From positions 3,472,001-3,536,000 of the forward strand of contig NZ_CP036298.1 of assembly GCF_007752135.1 (NCBI RefSeq): 64,000 nt of DNA. Reading direction: 5' to 3'. A program made the translations under genes and the position numbers. This DNA comes from Aureliella helgolandensis. GTDB taxonomy: Bacteria > Planctomycetota > Planctomycetia > Pirellulales > Pirellulaceae. This document shows, in pieces, positions 37,610-47,086 of this stretch (positions are counted from its first letter, which is position 1; the number at the start of each line of letters is the position of its first letter). The notes beneath the pieces are model-generated. The model saw nothing but the letters and a program-made list of their open reading frames with translations, did not search any database and was not told the DNA's origin.

Positions 37610-39517
37610 TCAACTGGAAAAGTTGTCGCTCATTCCAAGCTGGTTCATCTTGCGGTAAAGGTTGGAGCGGTGCATGCCCAGTTGTTTGGCGGATTGGGCT
37701 AGATTGCCGGCCGCCGCTTCAACATGTCTCTGGATATACTGGCGCTGGAAGACGGAGGTCGCGTCCGCCAATGTCATGTTGGTCGGGATGCTGGCGACAT
37801 CCCCGGATGATGCCGGGGAGAGTACGAAGGCTAGGTCGGTTTCCTCGACCACAGGTCCGCTGGTGAGGTAGGCCACCCGCTCCATGAGGTTCCGCAGTTC
37901 TCGAACATTTCCAGGCCAAGAGTGGAGTTTCAAGCGTCGTTGTGCCGCGCTGGACAGTGAGGGAGGTGGCCGTCCAATTTGATGTCCGAACTGCTGCAGG
38001 AAAAATTCGGCCAGGGTGATGACATCATCGCCTCGTTCACGCAGCGGAGGCATCTGCAGCGTGACGACGTTCAGGCGGAAGTACAGGTCTTCCCGGAATC
38101 GCTTTTCGCGAACTAGTTTGACAAGATCTTGGTTCGTGGCGGCTACCACGCGGACATCGGTCTGAATCGATTGGGAACCTCCGACGCGCACTACGACCTT
38201 GTCCTCCAGAACCCGCAGGAGTTTGGCTTGTCCCCCCTGGCTCATTTCACCAATTTCGTCGAGCAGGAGCGTGCCGCCGCTAGCTGCCTCAAACTTCCCC
38301 GCGCGCTCCGAAATTGCGTCGGTAAAGGCTCCCTTTTCATGCCCAAACAACTCGCTTTCCAGTAGAGTTTCGGCGATCGCGGCGCAATTCACGGCAATGA
38401 AAGGTTGATCCTGCCGACCGCTTTGCAAGTGCATGCTGCGGGCGACGACTTCTTTACCTGTTCCATTTTCTCCTAAAATCAAGACCGAGAGCTCTGTGGG
38501 GGCGACGCGAGCGATCGTATCACGCAAAGCTCCGATCTGAGGGCAATTTCCAACCAATTGGAGCGTGTCGGAAGCACTTTTGACCAAGCGATCCCGGGTT
38601 TGGATTAAGGATGCAATGTGTTGTGTGTTTTCCACGGCGGTAGCCGCATGCCTGGCCAATTCCACTAAGAAACGCTCGTCATCGGACGAAAATCTGCCCG
38701 AACGATGGTTGAGTACTTCAAATACGCCAAGTGGCCGCTGCTTGCGATCGAGCAAGGGCACCGCCACGAGTGAGCGGGTCGCATATCCGAGTTGTTTGCC
38801 AACTTGCGCATTGATGGTGTCGGGGGAGCCGGAGGAGTCATCCCAGCGCTGTGGCTGCAACGTCCGCAGGACTTCGCCCGCCACTCCCTGATCATCTTGG
38901 ATGCGCAGCGGCTGATCCTCTTCAACTCCCATGGCTGGATGACCAACCAGTTGCTTCTTGCCCTGATCCCACAGGAAGATGCTAGCGCGATCACCCCGCA
39001 GCACTCTGGCTGCAGCTTGAGCCATGCTATTGAGCAACTCGGTTAAGTCTTGCTTTTGCTGCCAGTCAGCGGAAAGCTGGAGCATGGTTTGCAATTGCTC
39101 TACGCGAGTAGCCAATTGCGAGTGTTCTGCGCAAATGAGCAATCCACTACGTAACATTTGAGCCAGCGATTCCGCAGTATCAGATTCGATCGCCCTGGCT
39201 GGGTGGATGAGCAGCACTTCAGGGAGGCCGCTACGATTCGAAATCGGTACTGCCAACCAGTTCTCGGCGCTCAGCACGCATGCTTGGTCGGCAGCGGTGG
39301 CCGCCAACTCCATGGGAAGCTGCGTAAGCGAGCTTGCCAAGCCGGCTACTCCCCAATGGTCGCCTTGCTGGTGTACCCAAGCGGCGCGGGCTTCGTTGAG
39401 CCACGCCGTAACGCTGGCCAGTGCACTGACACGGAATTCATCCGCCGATTGGCAGCGTGCAATCGCGGCTAGGATTTCACTGGCAATGGCACAGCCTGAG
39501 AACTCACCGTTACTCAT
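37610..39517 (-). CDS. GAF-domain sigma-54-dependent transcriptional activator
   Basis: The 635 residues contain an N-terminal variable region, a GAF sensor domain (~155-300), an AAA+ domain with Walker A at 349-356 (LGENGTGKE), Walker B around LLLDEIGE, and a C-terminal Fis-type HTH (LAQSAKQLGMHRSNLYRKM). It should activate sigma-54 promoters in response to a small ligand. The sigma-54 contact loop reads GAFTDA instead of GAFTGA, a noteworthy change. It lies 49 bp from the symporter gene on the same strand and may regulate it (inference). Confidence 0.88.
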   Translation of the reverse strand: MSNGEFSGCAIASEILAAIARCQSADEFRVSALASVTAWLNEARAAWVHQQGDHWGVAGLASSLTQLPMELAATAADQACVLSAENWLAVPISNRSGLPEVLLIHPARAIESDTAESLAQMLRSGLLICAEHSQLATRVEQLQTMLQLSADWQQKQDLTELLNSMAQAAARVLRGDRASIFLWDQGKKQLVGHPAMGVEEDQPLRIQDDQGVAGEVLRTLQPQRWDDSSGSPDTINAQVGKQLGYATRSLVAVPLLDRKQRPLGVFEVLNHRSGRFSSDDERFLVELARHAATAVENTQHIASLIQTRDRLVKSASDTLQLVGNCPQIGALRDTIARVAPTELSVLILGENGTGKEVVARSMHLQSGRQDQPFIAVNCAAIAETLLESELFGHEKGAFTDAISERAGKFEAASGGTLLLDEIGEMSQGGQAKLLRVLEDKVVVRVGGSQSIQTDVRVVAATNQDLVKLVREKRFREDLYFRLNVVTLQMPPLRERGDDVITLAEFFLQQFGHQIGRPPPSLSSAAQRRLKLHSWPGNVRELRNLMERVAYLTSGPVVEETDLAFVLSPASSGDVASIPTNMTLADATSVFQRQYIQRHVEAAAGNLAQSAKQLGMHRSNLYRKMNQLGMSDNFSS

Positions 39518-39565
39518 CGAAACACCAGGGATTGAATACGCGGTTGGATGCCAAGTGCGACGGGG

Positions 39566-41173
39566 TTACGTGTCGGAGGATCCCACCGACTTTAGAGCGG
39601 GAGGGGCTGCAAAAAACCGGTTGAGCGTCTCCTCCTTGGGGGGCTTGGTCAAAAGCGACACTACCACCATGGTTACCATGGAGCACAAGAAAATGGTCAC
39701 CACTGGCATTGTCTCGTAAGTATTCCCACCGAGATGGATATCGACGGTGTAGTTCTGGTTCTTTCCGAATCCCGACTGCCAGAACAGGTAGACCCAAGTC
39801 GTGATGGCGGCCAAGATTCCTGCGACAGCTCCCGTGGTCGTGAGGCGTCGCCAGTAGAGAGCGGCAAACACCAAGGGGAACAGCGCGGAGAACCCGCTGA
39901 AACACCAGACTCCCAGGGAAAATACACTGCGTGGGGCAGTCAGGCTCAGCAGGTAGGTCAGGGCGACAATAGCGATGATAAAGGCTCTTGTGATCAAGAT
40001 CTGTTGCCGGTCGGTGAAACGCTCTTCTCCGAAGTAGTGGGAGATGAGGTCGTTTTCGAACATGGTTCCCAGGCACAAAAACTGACTGTCGAGTGAGGAC
40101 ATGATGGCGGCAAGAATGCCGGCTGTCAGCAGGCCACCGAGTAGAGCTCCGGTTTGAGTCTTTACCAGGAACGGCAAGATGGCGTTGGGATTGACCACGT
40201 CGCTACCGGGGAATTTGGGGAGGGCTGGTACTGCGGGGACCAGCGAGGTTGTAGCCCAGACGCCAATCAGCACGCAGGGTGCCCAGACGATCATGATGAA
40301 GATTGGGTGAGCCACCACGGGCAATTTGAAACTAGCGGCACTCTTCGCGGTCAGCCAATGCTGGAATAAGTGAGGGAACATTCCCACCGAGAGCGGCACG
40401 AAGAGGTAGGTCAAAAATTTCGTCTTCGACATCTCCGTTCGCGTTAATTTCTCATAACTGACTGAAGAAGAGGCCGTTCGCAGGTTTTCCCAAAAGCTCT
40501 CTCCGCCTCCTAGCCGGTTGGCAATTACGACAAAGGTTACGAGGCCCAGAGCCATAAACACCACGGTTTGAAACGCGTTGGCCCAAGCTGTTCCTCGCAT
40601 TCCACCAAAAAACACGTAGACCAATACGACACAGCAGATGACAAGTGATCCTAGATAGGGAGGAATACCTCCGCTGGTCGCTTTACTGTTGGTCTGGAAG
40701 ATGTCAGAGAAGGCCCCGCTGGTCATATTCTGAATGACCGTTCCTGAGGAGATAACTCCAATCAGCAGGTAGGGAATGACGAGTCCGACCAAGATGGGGA
40801 ACAGTAGTAATCCGATGCGGTCGCTATCCAGTCGATCTCGAAAGAACTGAATCTGTGTGGAGTAGCCGTACTTGCGGCCAAACGTCCACAGTTTGACGCC
40901 AATTACGAAGAAGCACAGGGAATGTACGATTCCGCTGGAGGAGGCCAACAAACCATAGACACCGATGCCTTCGCTGAACGCTTCGCCCGTCGAGCCAACT
41001 AGGGCGAAGGCCGTCATCGTTGTTCCAAACATGGACATCAACAGCAGGAAGGGGCCGATCGAGTGGCTGGCAAGCAAGTAATCTTTCTTGGTGCCGGTAA
41101 ACATTTGGCTCGCGAACAACCCTAGGCTCAGTAAGAGCAGCAGGTAAATCACGATTACAATTAACTCAGTCAC
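39566..41173 (-). CDS. Sodium:solute symporter
   Basis: The 535-residue protein starts MTELIVIVIYLLLLLSLGLF and has about 13 hydrophobic segments, including the FGTTMTAFALVGSTGEAFSEG stretch typical of SSS/PanF-type carriers and GMRGTAWANAFQ. It likely imports a carboxylate, proline-like or sugar-like substrate with sodium. It overlaps its small DUF3311-like partner by 4 nt (41170-41173), the usual pairing for this transporter class, in one operon with the sigma-54 activator gene downstream. Confidence 0.9.
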   Translation of the reverse strand: MTELIVIVIYLLLLLSLGLFASQMFTGTKKDYLLASHSIGPFLLLMSMFGTTMTAFALVGSTGEAFSEGIGVYGLLASSSGIVHSLCFFVIGVKLWTFGRKYGYSTQIQFFRDRLDSDRIGLLLFPILVGLVIPYLLIGVISSGTVIQNMTSGAFSDIFQTNSKATSGGIPPYLGSLVICCVVLVYVFFGGMRGTAWANAFQTVVFMALGLVTFVVIANRLGGGESFWENLRTASSSVSYEKLTRTEMSKTKFLTYLFVPLSVGMFPHLFQHWLTAKSAASFKLPVVAHPIFIMIVWAPCVLIGVWATTSLVPAVPALPKFPGSDVVNPNAILPFLVKTQTGALLGGLLTAGILAAIMSSLDSQFLCLGTMFENDLISHYFGEERFTDRQQILITRAFIIAIVALTYLLSLTAPRSVFSLGVWCFSGFSALFPLVFAALYWRRLTTTGAVAGILAAITTWVYLFWQSGFGKNQNYTVDIHLGGNTYETMPVVTIFLCSMVTMVVVSLLTKPPKEETLNRFFAAPPALKSVGSSDT

Positions 41174-41475
41174 TGTGCGGCTCCTTGGTCGTGCTTGCTG
41201 TCTGCTGCAGTTTGCGATGCCTTAGGCGGGCTGGCGGTGCGAGGCGGGCTGACGTGGTAGTCTTCAGCGGCCAATTCTTCGGGCCAAGCAATCAGTGTGG
41301 CTAGAAACCAAGTCGCTGCTGCCGCCATCGAAAGACAGACGTGGTAGAACAAGCCAATTGGCATAAAACCAAAGACTAGCGAGTCGTCGTCCCAAAGCCA
41401 ATTGTCTTGATGAAGTACTAGCAGTAGCACGACTAAGCCACTGATTACCATCATCCCGGATGAATTTTTTCGCAT
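41170..41475 (-). CDS. Small membrane partner of the symporter (DUF3311-like)
   Basis: The ATG at 41475 (MRKNSSGMMVISGLVVLL) gives 101 residues with two hydrophobic helices (MVISGLVVLLLVLHQ and PIGLFYHVCLSMAAAATWFL) and a Ser/Ala-rich end. Such small proteins precede sodium:solute symporter genes in many bacteria. An upstream in-frame ATG at 41550 would add a non-conserved tail. It overlaps the symporter start. Confidence 0.7.
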   Translation of the reverse strand: MRKNSSGMMVISGLVVLLLVLHQDNWLWDDDSLVFGFMPIGLFYHVCLSMAAAATWFLATLIAWPEELAAEDYHVSPPRTASPPKASQTAADSKHDQGAAQ

Positions 41476-41673
41476 TGAGTTCGCCTTAACTAATTGCACT
41501 TGGCAAGCATGCGGCTCCAAGTCCCGAGCCCTTCCCGGCTGGGCGTTCACGTTACCGCGAGCCGCACAGCCAGGGCCAGTGTAGCGACTGGCGCACCGTT
41601 TTGACAGCAGGCGGTCGATTGCGGCGGGAGGTGTGTGAGTCGCGTTCTCCGATGTCCCTACTTCTGCGTCTGT

Positions 41674-42372
41674 CTAGACTCGCGAGGCCTGCGCTTGACG
41701 GTAGCACTCTTCCATTCGCGATTGGACCAGTTGCAACATAGCAGTGTCATCCAGCTCCGAAAATTCTGCAACGTGAATAGCGGGGCCAACAGCCACTCGG
41801 AGCGGGTAGCGCAGTGGACGGGAGCTGCCACGCGGCAATGCTTCGAAGGCACCCGTGATGGCCACTGGAATGAGTGGGACGCCGCTACGTCTAGCAACCG
41901 ACAGAAAGCCTGGCTTGAGCGGCGCGATATTCCCATCGGGAGTGCGCGTCCCTTCGGGAAAAATCAATACTTTCTTGCCGCGACGGAGACGAAGTAGAGT
42001 TTCTTTTAATCCCGCCAGCCCACTGCGATCACGATCCAATTCAATAGCGTCTAGCAAGCTAATGACAGTTCCAAAGATGCGGTTCTTGAAGAGGGAGCGG
42101 CGAGCCAGATAGTTTAAGCGTTCGTTGAAAGTAACCCCGATCAGAACGGGATCCAAATGACTTTGGTGCGTGCTGAGGATGAGGGCGCCCCCTTCCACTT
42201 CAGTGTTCGATCGGCCGACACACCTCAGGTCGAATACGAAGACACACACCAAGCGGGAGGTTAGCCGGACCGTATGATAGAAAGCTGTCTTAACATGGTC
42301 GTAGGCCGTGAGCCGCGCTGGTGGTTTTCCAGGCTTCGCAGATTTGGTCTTTTCCATTCCGGCTGTTTTCAT
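41674..42372 (-). CDS. plsC: 1-acylglycerol-3-phosphate acyltransferase (PlsC family)
   Basis: The 232-residue enzyme has the HXXXXD motif (THQSHLDPVLIG), the second block with FPEGTRTPDG, and a further LSVARRSGVPLIPVAITGAF strand region. It acylates lysophosphatidate in phospholipid synthesis and is membrane associated through one N-terminal hydrophobic stretch. It is 38 bp downstream of cmk and shares its strand, a common arrangement in bacteria. Confidence 0.85.
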   Translation of the reverse strand: MKTAGMEKTKSAKPGKPPARLTAYDHVKTAFYHTVRLTSRLVCVFVFDLRCVGRSNTEVEGGALILSTHQSHLDPVLIGVTFNERLNYLARRSLFKNRIFGTVISLLDAIELDRDRSGLAGLKETLLRLRRGKKVLIFPEGTRTPDGNIAPLKPGFLSVARRSGVPLIPVAITGAFEALPRGSSRPLRYPLRVAVGPAIHVAEFSELDDTAMLQLVQSRMEECYRQAQASRV

Positions 42373-42410
42373 AGATGGGGCTCGCTCGGGTCCAGTCGTT
42401 GGAAACCGAC

Positions 42411-43136
42411 TTAGGGCTTGGTACTGCTAAACTTCGCGGAAAGATTCTGTCCGAGGCGGGCCTGGACGAGCCGCTCAAGCTTGTCGACCACTTGGTGCAT
42501 GGAGATTCCGTCCGTGCTGATTTCAACGGCATCCGGGGCTTTGATCAAGGCTCCCACGGGGCGGGAGTAGTCGGCGAGGTCTCTTGCGTTTTGCTGATCC
42601 AGGACGGACTGCAAGTCGGCATCGATCCCGCGTTGGGCTAAATCTGCGACGCGCCGGCGGGCTCGCTCCTCGGGGCTAGCTACCAAGAACACTTTGCAGC
42701 GAGAATCCTGGAAGACCACGCTGCCTTGATCGCGTCCCTCGGTAACAACCCGCTTGCCGCTGGCCCAACGCCGCTGGAGATCGCTCAAGATTTCTCGTAC
42801 CAGGATATTGTCTGCCACACCGCCAATGGCTTGAGAGACTTCAGGGGTGCGGATTGCATCCGACACATCCTCGCCGTTCATTCGCACTACAGAACCGCTC
42901 AATTCGATCTGCAGATCTGACGCGAGCTGCTGAAGTGCGTTTGTTTCACTGGGGGTGATCGGGACGCGTAGCATCGCCAGCGTTACGCAGCGATACATGG
43001 CGCCGGTGTCGAGGAATTCAAATCCAAGCCGGTCCGCTAGCAGCTTGGCCACCGTGCTCTTGCCCGCTCCAGCAGGGCCGTCAATGGCAACAACAGTTGT
43101 TGGCCGAGTGGGTGGCAAGCTATGGTGGGTAGGCAT
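42411..43136 (-). CDS. cmk: Cytidylate kinase
   Basis: I chose the ATG at 43136 (MPTHHSLPPTRPTTVV); a start at 43178 would add 14 residues. The 241 residues carry Walker A IDGPAGAGKSTVAKLL and the CMP-binding region FEFLDTGAMYRCVTLAML, GKRVVTEGRDQGSVVF and DAVEISTDGIS. It phosphorylates CMP and dCMP for nucleic acid precursor synthesis. Length fits bacterial Cmk. It is followed by plsC in the same direction. Confidence 0.9.
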   Translation of the reverse strand: MPTHHSLPPTRPTTVVAIDGPAGAGKSTVAKLLADRLGFEFLDTGAMYRCVTLAMLRVPITPSETNALQQLASDLQIELSGSVVRMNGEDVSDAIRTPEVSQAIGGVADNILVREILSDLQRRWASGKRVVTEGRDQGSVVFQDSRCKVFLVASPEERARRRVADLAQRGIDADLQSVLDQQNARDLADYSRPVGALIKAPDAVEISTDGISMHQVVDKLERLVQARLGQNLSAKFSSTKP

Positions 43137-43544
43137 AGGGACGACTCTTCTACGGTAATAAGATCCAGGCAACAACAAGCTTTGTGGGGGCAGGGATTTA
43201 CTGGCCCTCAGCTTGGGGCGGCTCTACCAGGGTGGTGCACTACAATGGGGCAGTAATTCTACCTCGTGCAAGGTTCGTAAGGCTTCCTCGCAAATTGATT
43301 TTCGCGTTGGCGTGGCACTAGCCCGACTAGCTTCCTGCTGCATGCCCAGCTTGCACGTTCCTCAAAAAATGACGTTCCGGTGGCTTAAAGTCGGGTCGCG
43401 CACGGGGCTAAATGATCTCGTCGAACCGCAAGTTGTTCGGCACGCAAGCTGTTAGAGCTTGAGGGCCCCACGGGTACGGCCCGTGCCACACAAGCAGGTA
43501 TCCTGAAAATCCATGCATCCCGAAAATCGAAACTAGAAGAAGCT
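43137..43544. other. Intergenic spacer between rhomboid and cmk
   Basis: No gene is supported. It contains a CACGGG-tacgg-CCCGTG hairpin (about 43468-43484), close to rhomboid's 3' end on the minus strand, which may act as a weak terminator. A tRNA or operator is not visible. Confidence 0.45.
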
Positions 43545-44504
43545 CTAGCTACGTGAATTGGCCTGTTCCGACGCGTAGCCGAGACCACCGCCCACCAACA
43601 GCCCACCTAAGTGGCAAAGGTCGGCATAATGCCAATTGGGCACCGCACCTGAAAGCCCCACCAAGATCATCCCCACGGCGAGGATTACAAATGGGGTTGG
43701 AATGCGTATCGCAAACCTTGGGTTCAGCGTTGACCGAATCCAGACATATCCGAGAAAGCCATAGACGACACCTGAGATCCCCACGAAGTTAGGATTGCCA
43801 TGCCATGAAGGTGGGGCCAGTCCTTGGAGGAGATTGGGAATAATCGCCAGCAACAGGACGAAAATTGCGAATTTGGGAGTTCCCATTAACCTTTCGAGAA
43901 CTCGGCCAAACACGAATAGACCAAACAGGTTGAGTGCTAAGTGCATGGGGTCGCCATGCATGAAGATAGGGGTAATGATGCGCCAGATCTCACCCTTCTC
44001 AATGCTCGCTGCCGGATTGCCTTGGCTCTCGATAGCGTCTTGCGGATCCACGAAAGAGAGCTGGTTCTTAGTGGCAACTCCCCATTCGTTGCTTGGGGCG
44101 GGGTTGGAAAAAGAGCTGAGCACGCTGATGAAGATGCATAGTAAAATCAGTGTGAGTGTTAGTGGCGGAGTGCGGCCGCCTCGGCCCATCATCGGAGAGC
44201 GTGGGCTGGGATCGATCCGATGTACGTTCTTTGCCGCTTGCTGGCGTTTCTTCTGCTTCTCGGCCATCAACTGGCTTGCTTTGGCCACCGCCGAAGCGTA
44301 CTTCGCGTCAAGCGGGTTTTGTTGGAAGTGCGCCAGTTCGGCGCTGGCGAAATCGAGTCGATCCTCATCGCGGACCCAGATCTCCCAATGGTCATCAGCG
44401 GGCTGGCCAAGCGTTTCAATATGCGTGGCGACACCTTGAGTAAGCAGGTGCGCGACAAACCGCTCTGCTGGCTTACGACCCTGAATTTCACCTAAACAAC
44501 GCAT
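43545..44504 (-). CDS. Rhomboid family intramembrane serine protease
   Basis: The 319-residue protein has a cytoplasmic N-terminal domain (~1-95) similar to rhomboid N-terminal modules, then six or so membrane helices. The catalytic serine is in GISGVVYGFLGYV (GxSG), the histidine in HYADLCHLGGLLVGG, and HLALNLFGLFVFG matches the HxxxN loop. It cleaves transmembrane substrates; targets unknown. It is separated from cmk by 408 bp and shares its direction. Confidence 0.9.
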   Translation of the reverse strand: MRCLGEIQGRKPAERFVAHLLTQGVATHIETLGQPADDHWEIWVRDEDRLDFASAELAHFQQNPLDAKYASAVAKASQLMAEKQKKRQQAAKNVHRIDPSPRSPMMGRGGRTPPLTLTLILLCIFISVLSSFSNPAPSNEWGVATKNQLSFVDPQDAIESQGNPAASIEKGEIWRIITPIFMHGDPMHLALNLFGLFVFGRVLERLMGTPKFAIFVLLLAIIPNLLQGLAPPSWHGNPNFVGISGVVYGFLGYVWIRSTLNPRFAIRIPTPFVILAVGMILVGLSGAVPNWHYADLCHLGGLLVGGGLGYASEQANSRS

Positions 44505-44716
44505 ATTTCGCCAATCACCAAACTATCTGAAACTTGCTGCACGCCAAACATCATACCGCATGCATCTCGAAAGCGCGAGACCCCGTACGATTGATTGAGC
44601 CTCTGAGGCTGACATTGCGGCCCGCAAAAATCGATTGCATTCCAGTGGTGGAATTTGGAAGATCGAGCGTCTGTCGCTGGAGGCAATCCCTGGCAGGTTC
44701 CCGAACCGAGGCCGGG

Positions 44717-45430
44717 CTAGTTCTCGGAGAAGCGGGGAGGGAAGTCGTCCTCGGGAAAGGACGCTGAGCCGTCAGATGGGGCCTTGATCTTCTGTTCGAG
44801 GCAGCGAATCAGCAGGCGGCAGCGGACGTCTACATTCGCCTCCGATAGCAGTTGCTGTTTTATGGGCAGCGGTAAGTTGAGGGCGTAGGCGATGGTGTCG
44901 GTCAGGATTCCGAGGGGTAGCTGTTTGCCAATCAATTGTTTGAAACTCTCCTGTGCAGCTAGGCCTTCTGGGACGAAGTGCGCGAACAACTCTTGCACCC
45001 TGTCGACTAGGCCCGGCCGCTCAGCCTCTCCCTCGCTGGGGTAAAGATCCTCCAACAGGTCGACTTGGGCTTCCCGATAAGGGCGAGCCGGTGTGAGTTC
45101 ACGGATGATGGTGGCGCGTTTCATGCCGACCAGCAAGATGTTGTGGCGGCCATCCTCGGTGGGCGTGTGGGAGATAACCTTACCGATGCACACAATCTCC
45201 TCCAAGGTCGGGCTGTTGAGGTAGCTCGACTCCCATCCAGCTCGAAAAAGAGCCATGGCAATGAGACCGTCTTGCTCAAGTGCGGCGGTCAACATATCGC
45301 AGTATCGCGGCTCGAAAATGTGCAGCGGTTGTACGACGTGCGGGAAGAGGACTAAGTTCGGAAGCGGAAAAAGCTTTACCCTGCCGCTGAAGTCTTCCGG
45401 CCAGGCTGCTGCGTTGGGGAGACTGGTCAT
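44717..45430 (-). CDS. Lon N-terminal-domain (substrate-binding) protein
   Basis: The 237-residue protein consists of the Lon N-terminal domain alone: RVKLFPLPNLVLFPHVVQPL, then LHIFEPRYCDML, then IALFRAGWE-like and VCIGKVISHTPTEDGRHNI. Proteins of this type are standalone relatives of the Lon protease substrate-binding domain, lacking ATPase and protease. Function is uncertain, perhaps as a protein-quality or substrate-recognition adaptor. It has no adjacent partner. Confidence 0.85.
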   Translation of the reverse strand: MTSLPNAAAWPEDFSGRVKLFPLPNLVLFPHVVQPLHIFEPRYCDMLTAALEQDGLIAMALFRAGWESSYLNSPTLEEIVCIGKVISHTPTEDGRHNILLVGMKRATIIRELTPARPYREAQVDLLEDLYPSEGEAERPGLVDRVQELFAHFVPEGLAAQESFKQLIGKQLPLGILTDTIAYALNLPLPIKQQLLSEANVDVRCRLLIRCLEQKIKAPSDGSASFPEDDFPPRFSEN

Positions 45431-45861
45431 GCATTGCTCGTGAACTGAGGATCGTTTAAAGAACTACAGATCCATTCCGTAGTAGTATTAGTGTATCGGA
45501 TTGGCGAGGGCCAACTTAGCTGCGATTGCAGGCTTGCGTTGCATCAACCAGGTCCAGGCTGGCAAAGGGGTGGGCTGGTGTCGGTAATCCGCATGAAGCT
45601 GGGAAGGGGGCTGGAGGTGGAAGGCTGGGCTTGAACGCAAATCAGGCAGCGCGTCCAACTAGGCTTGCATCACTGAATGTCGTATAACAAAAGGTACGGT
45701 AGACGCCGGAATCTTAACGCCTTCTTCCTTGATCCACGCCTTGCAGGGCGGTTGGTCGCTGCAGGATCCAGACGCTAATTTTCAGGCCGCGTGCCTCTGG
45801 TTGCGACTCGCCCGCAATATTACCAATCTTAGTTTACCTCTCCTTGATCCGAGCCTGTCGC
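45431..45861. other. Intergenic region upstream of Lon-N protein and dcd
   Basis: Divergent promoters should lie here, since the two flanking genes point away from each other. The stretch around 45470-45500 (tagtagtattagtgtatcgg) is AT-rich. I found no convincing operators or terminators, and no further gene. Confidence 0.4.
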
Positions 45862-46428
45862 ATGATTCTTACTGGTGCAGAAATCCAGCAGCGTATTGGT
45901 ACCGACATTCATATCAGTCCTTTCGAGGAGTCACAGCTCAATCCCAATAGTTACAACCTACGCTTGCACAACGAGTTGTTGGTGTATGAGGAAGTTGTGC
46001 TAGATTTGAAGGTTCCCAACCGCTACCGGCGTTTAGAAATTCCTGCGTCCGGATTGGTCCTTAGTCCAAACCAGGTCTACCTAGCTCGGACTGTGGAGCA
46101 TACCGAAACCCACAACTTGGTACCGATGATTGAGGGACGCTCTTCCGTGGGACGCTTGGGGCTGTTTGTGCATGTGACAGCTGGTTTTGGGGATGTGGGG
46201 TTCAAGGGGTATTGGACGCTAGAGATGTTTGCTGTCCAGCCGATTCGGATCTACCCGGGCGTGGAAATCTGCCAGATTTTCTATCACACCCTGGAAGGGG
46301 CAGTCGCGGAGTACAGTTCGCGCAAGTATCAAAACAATACGGACATCCAACCCAGTTTTCTGTATCAGGAATTCGGACACAGCGATGAAGATTCGCAGTT
46401 GAAATTCGATTTCCCCCCTACGCCCTGA
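45862..46428 (+). CDS. dcd: dCTP deaminase
   Basis: I chose the ATG at 45862 (MILTGAEIQQRIGTDI), giving 188 residues. The trimeric fold signature is visible: SQLNPNSYNLRLHNELLVYE, then MIEGRSSVGRLGLFVHVTAG and GFKGYWTLEMFAVQP with the catalytic Glu. The enzyme makes dUTP from dCTP for dTTP synthesis; whether it is monofunctional or bifunctional with dUTPase is unclear from sequence alone. It is on the + strand, convergent with the response regulator gene (47-bp gap). Confidence 0.85.
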   Translation: MILTGAEIQQRIGTDIHISPFEESQLNPNSYNLRLHNELLVYEEVVLDLKVPNRYRRLEIPASGLVLSPNQVYLARTVEHTETHNLVPMIEGRSSVGRLGLFVHVTAGFGDVGFKGYWTLEMFAVQPIRIYPGVEICQIFYHTLEGAVAEYSSRKYQNNTDIQPSFLYQEFGHSDEDSQLKFDFPPTP

Positions 46429-46474
46429 GCGTTCCACGTTGAAGTGATTTCCGTTGGAGACTCTGGTCACTGAA

Positions 46475-47086
46475 TCAGAGTCGCTCTTCCGAGGTTGCTA
46501 ATAGGACTGCGAAATCAGCCACCGATTGCACCTTGAGCTTGGAGAAAGCGGAATGTCGCCTTCGGTCCAGCGTGCGAGCGCTGATCGCGAGTTCATAGCT
46601 GATTGACTTGTTGGGGGAGCCTCGCGCGGATAACTTCATGATGGCGAGCTCTTCTTCAGTCAGCGCCCCGATGGCTTTGCGGGCCGCATTGATGCGTTGC
46701 CGCTTGCTAAATATCTGCTGACTGCATTCGATTCCGCGTTCGACCTGCACGACGAGCTGCTGCGCCTTGAAAGGCTTCTCGAGTAGCATGATGGCTCCCT
46801 GCGACATGATGCGAATGGCGCGAGGCACGTCTGCATGACCAGAGATAACGATGATGGCCATGCTGCTTTCGCGATCGAGTAGGGCTTGCTGAAGCTCGAT
46901 GCCAGACATCCCTGGCATTTCCAGGTCGGTGACGACGCAGCCCACATCTTCCGGCTGGATGGTGCTCAGTAGATCTGTGGCCGACGTAAACGATTCTGCG
47001 TTCAGTCCGTGGGCCTCCAGTAACTTTGCCACCACAGGTAGGACATTCGGATCGTCATCAACCAGGAGGATTCGAGGTTTCTTCAT
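46475..47086 (-). CDS. FixJ/NarL-type response regulator
   Basis: The ATG at 47086 (MKKPRILLVDDDPNVLPVV) gives 203 residues. The receiver domain has acidic DDD at the start, the phosphorylation Asp in CVVTDLEMPGMSGIEL and the Lys in LLEKPFKAQQL. A LuxR-type HTH follows (ELAIMKLSARGSPNKSISYELAIS, then ARTLDRRR). No histidine kinase is adjacent. It regulates unknown genes. Confidence 0.85.
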   Translation of the reverse strand: MKKPRILLVDDDPNVLPVVAKLLEAHGLNAESFTSATDLLSTIQPEDVGCVVTDLEMPGMSGIELQQALLDRESSMAIIVISGHADVPRAIRIMSQGAIMLLEKPFKAQQLVVQVERGIECSQQIFSKRQRINAARKAIGALTEEELAIMKLSARGSPNKSISYELAISARTLDRRRHSAFSKLKVQSVADFAVLLATSEERL

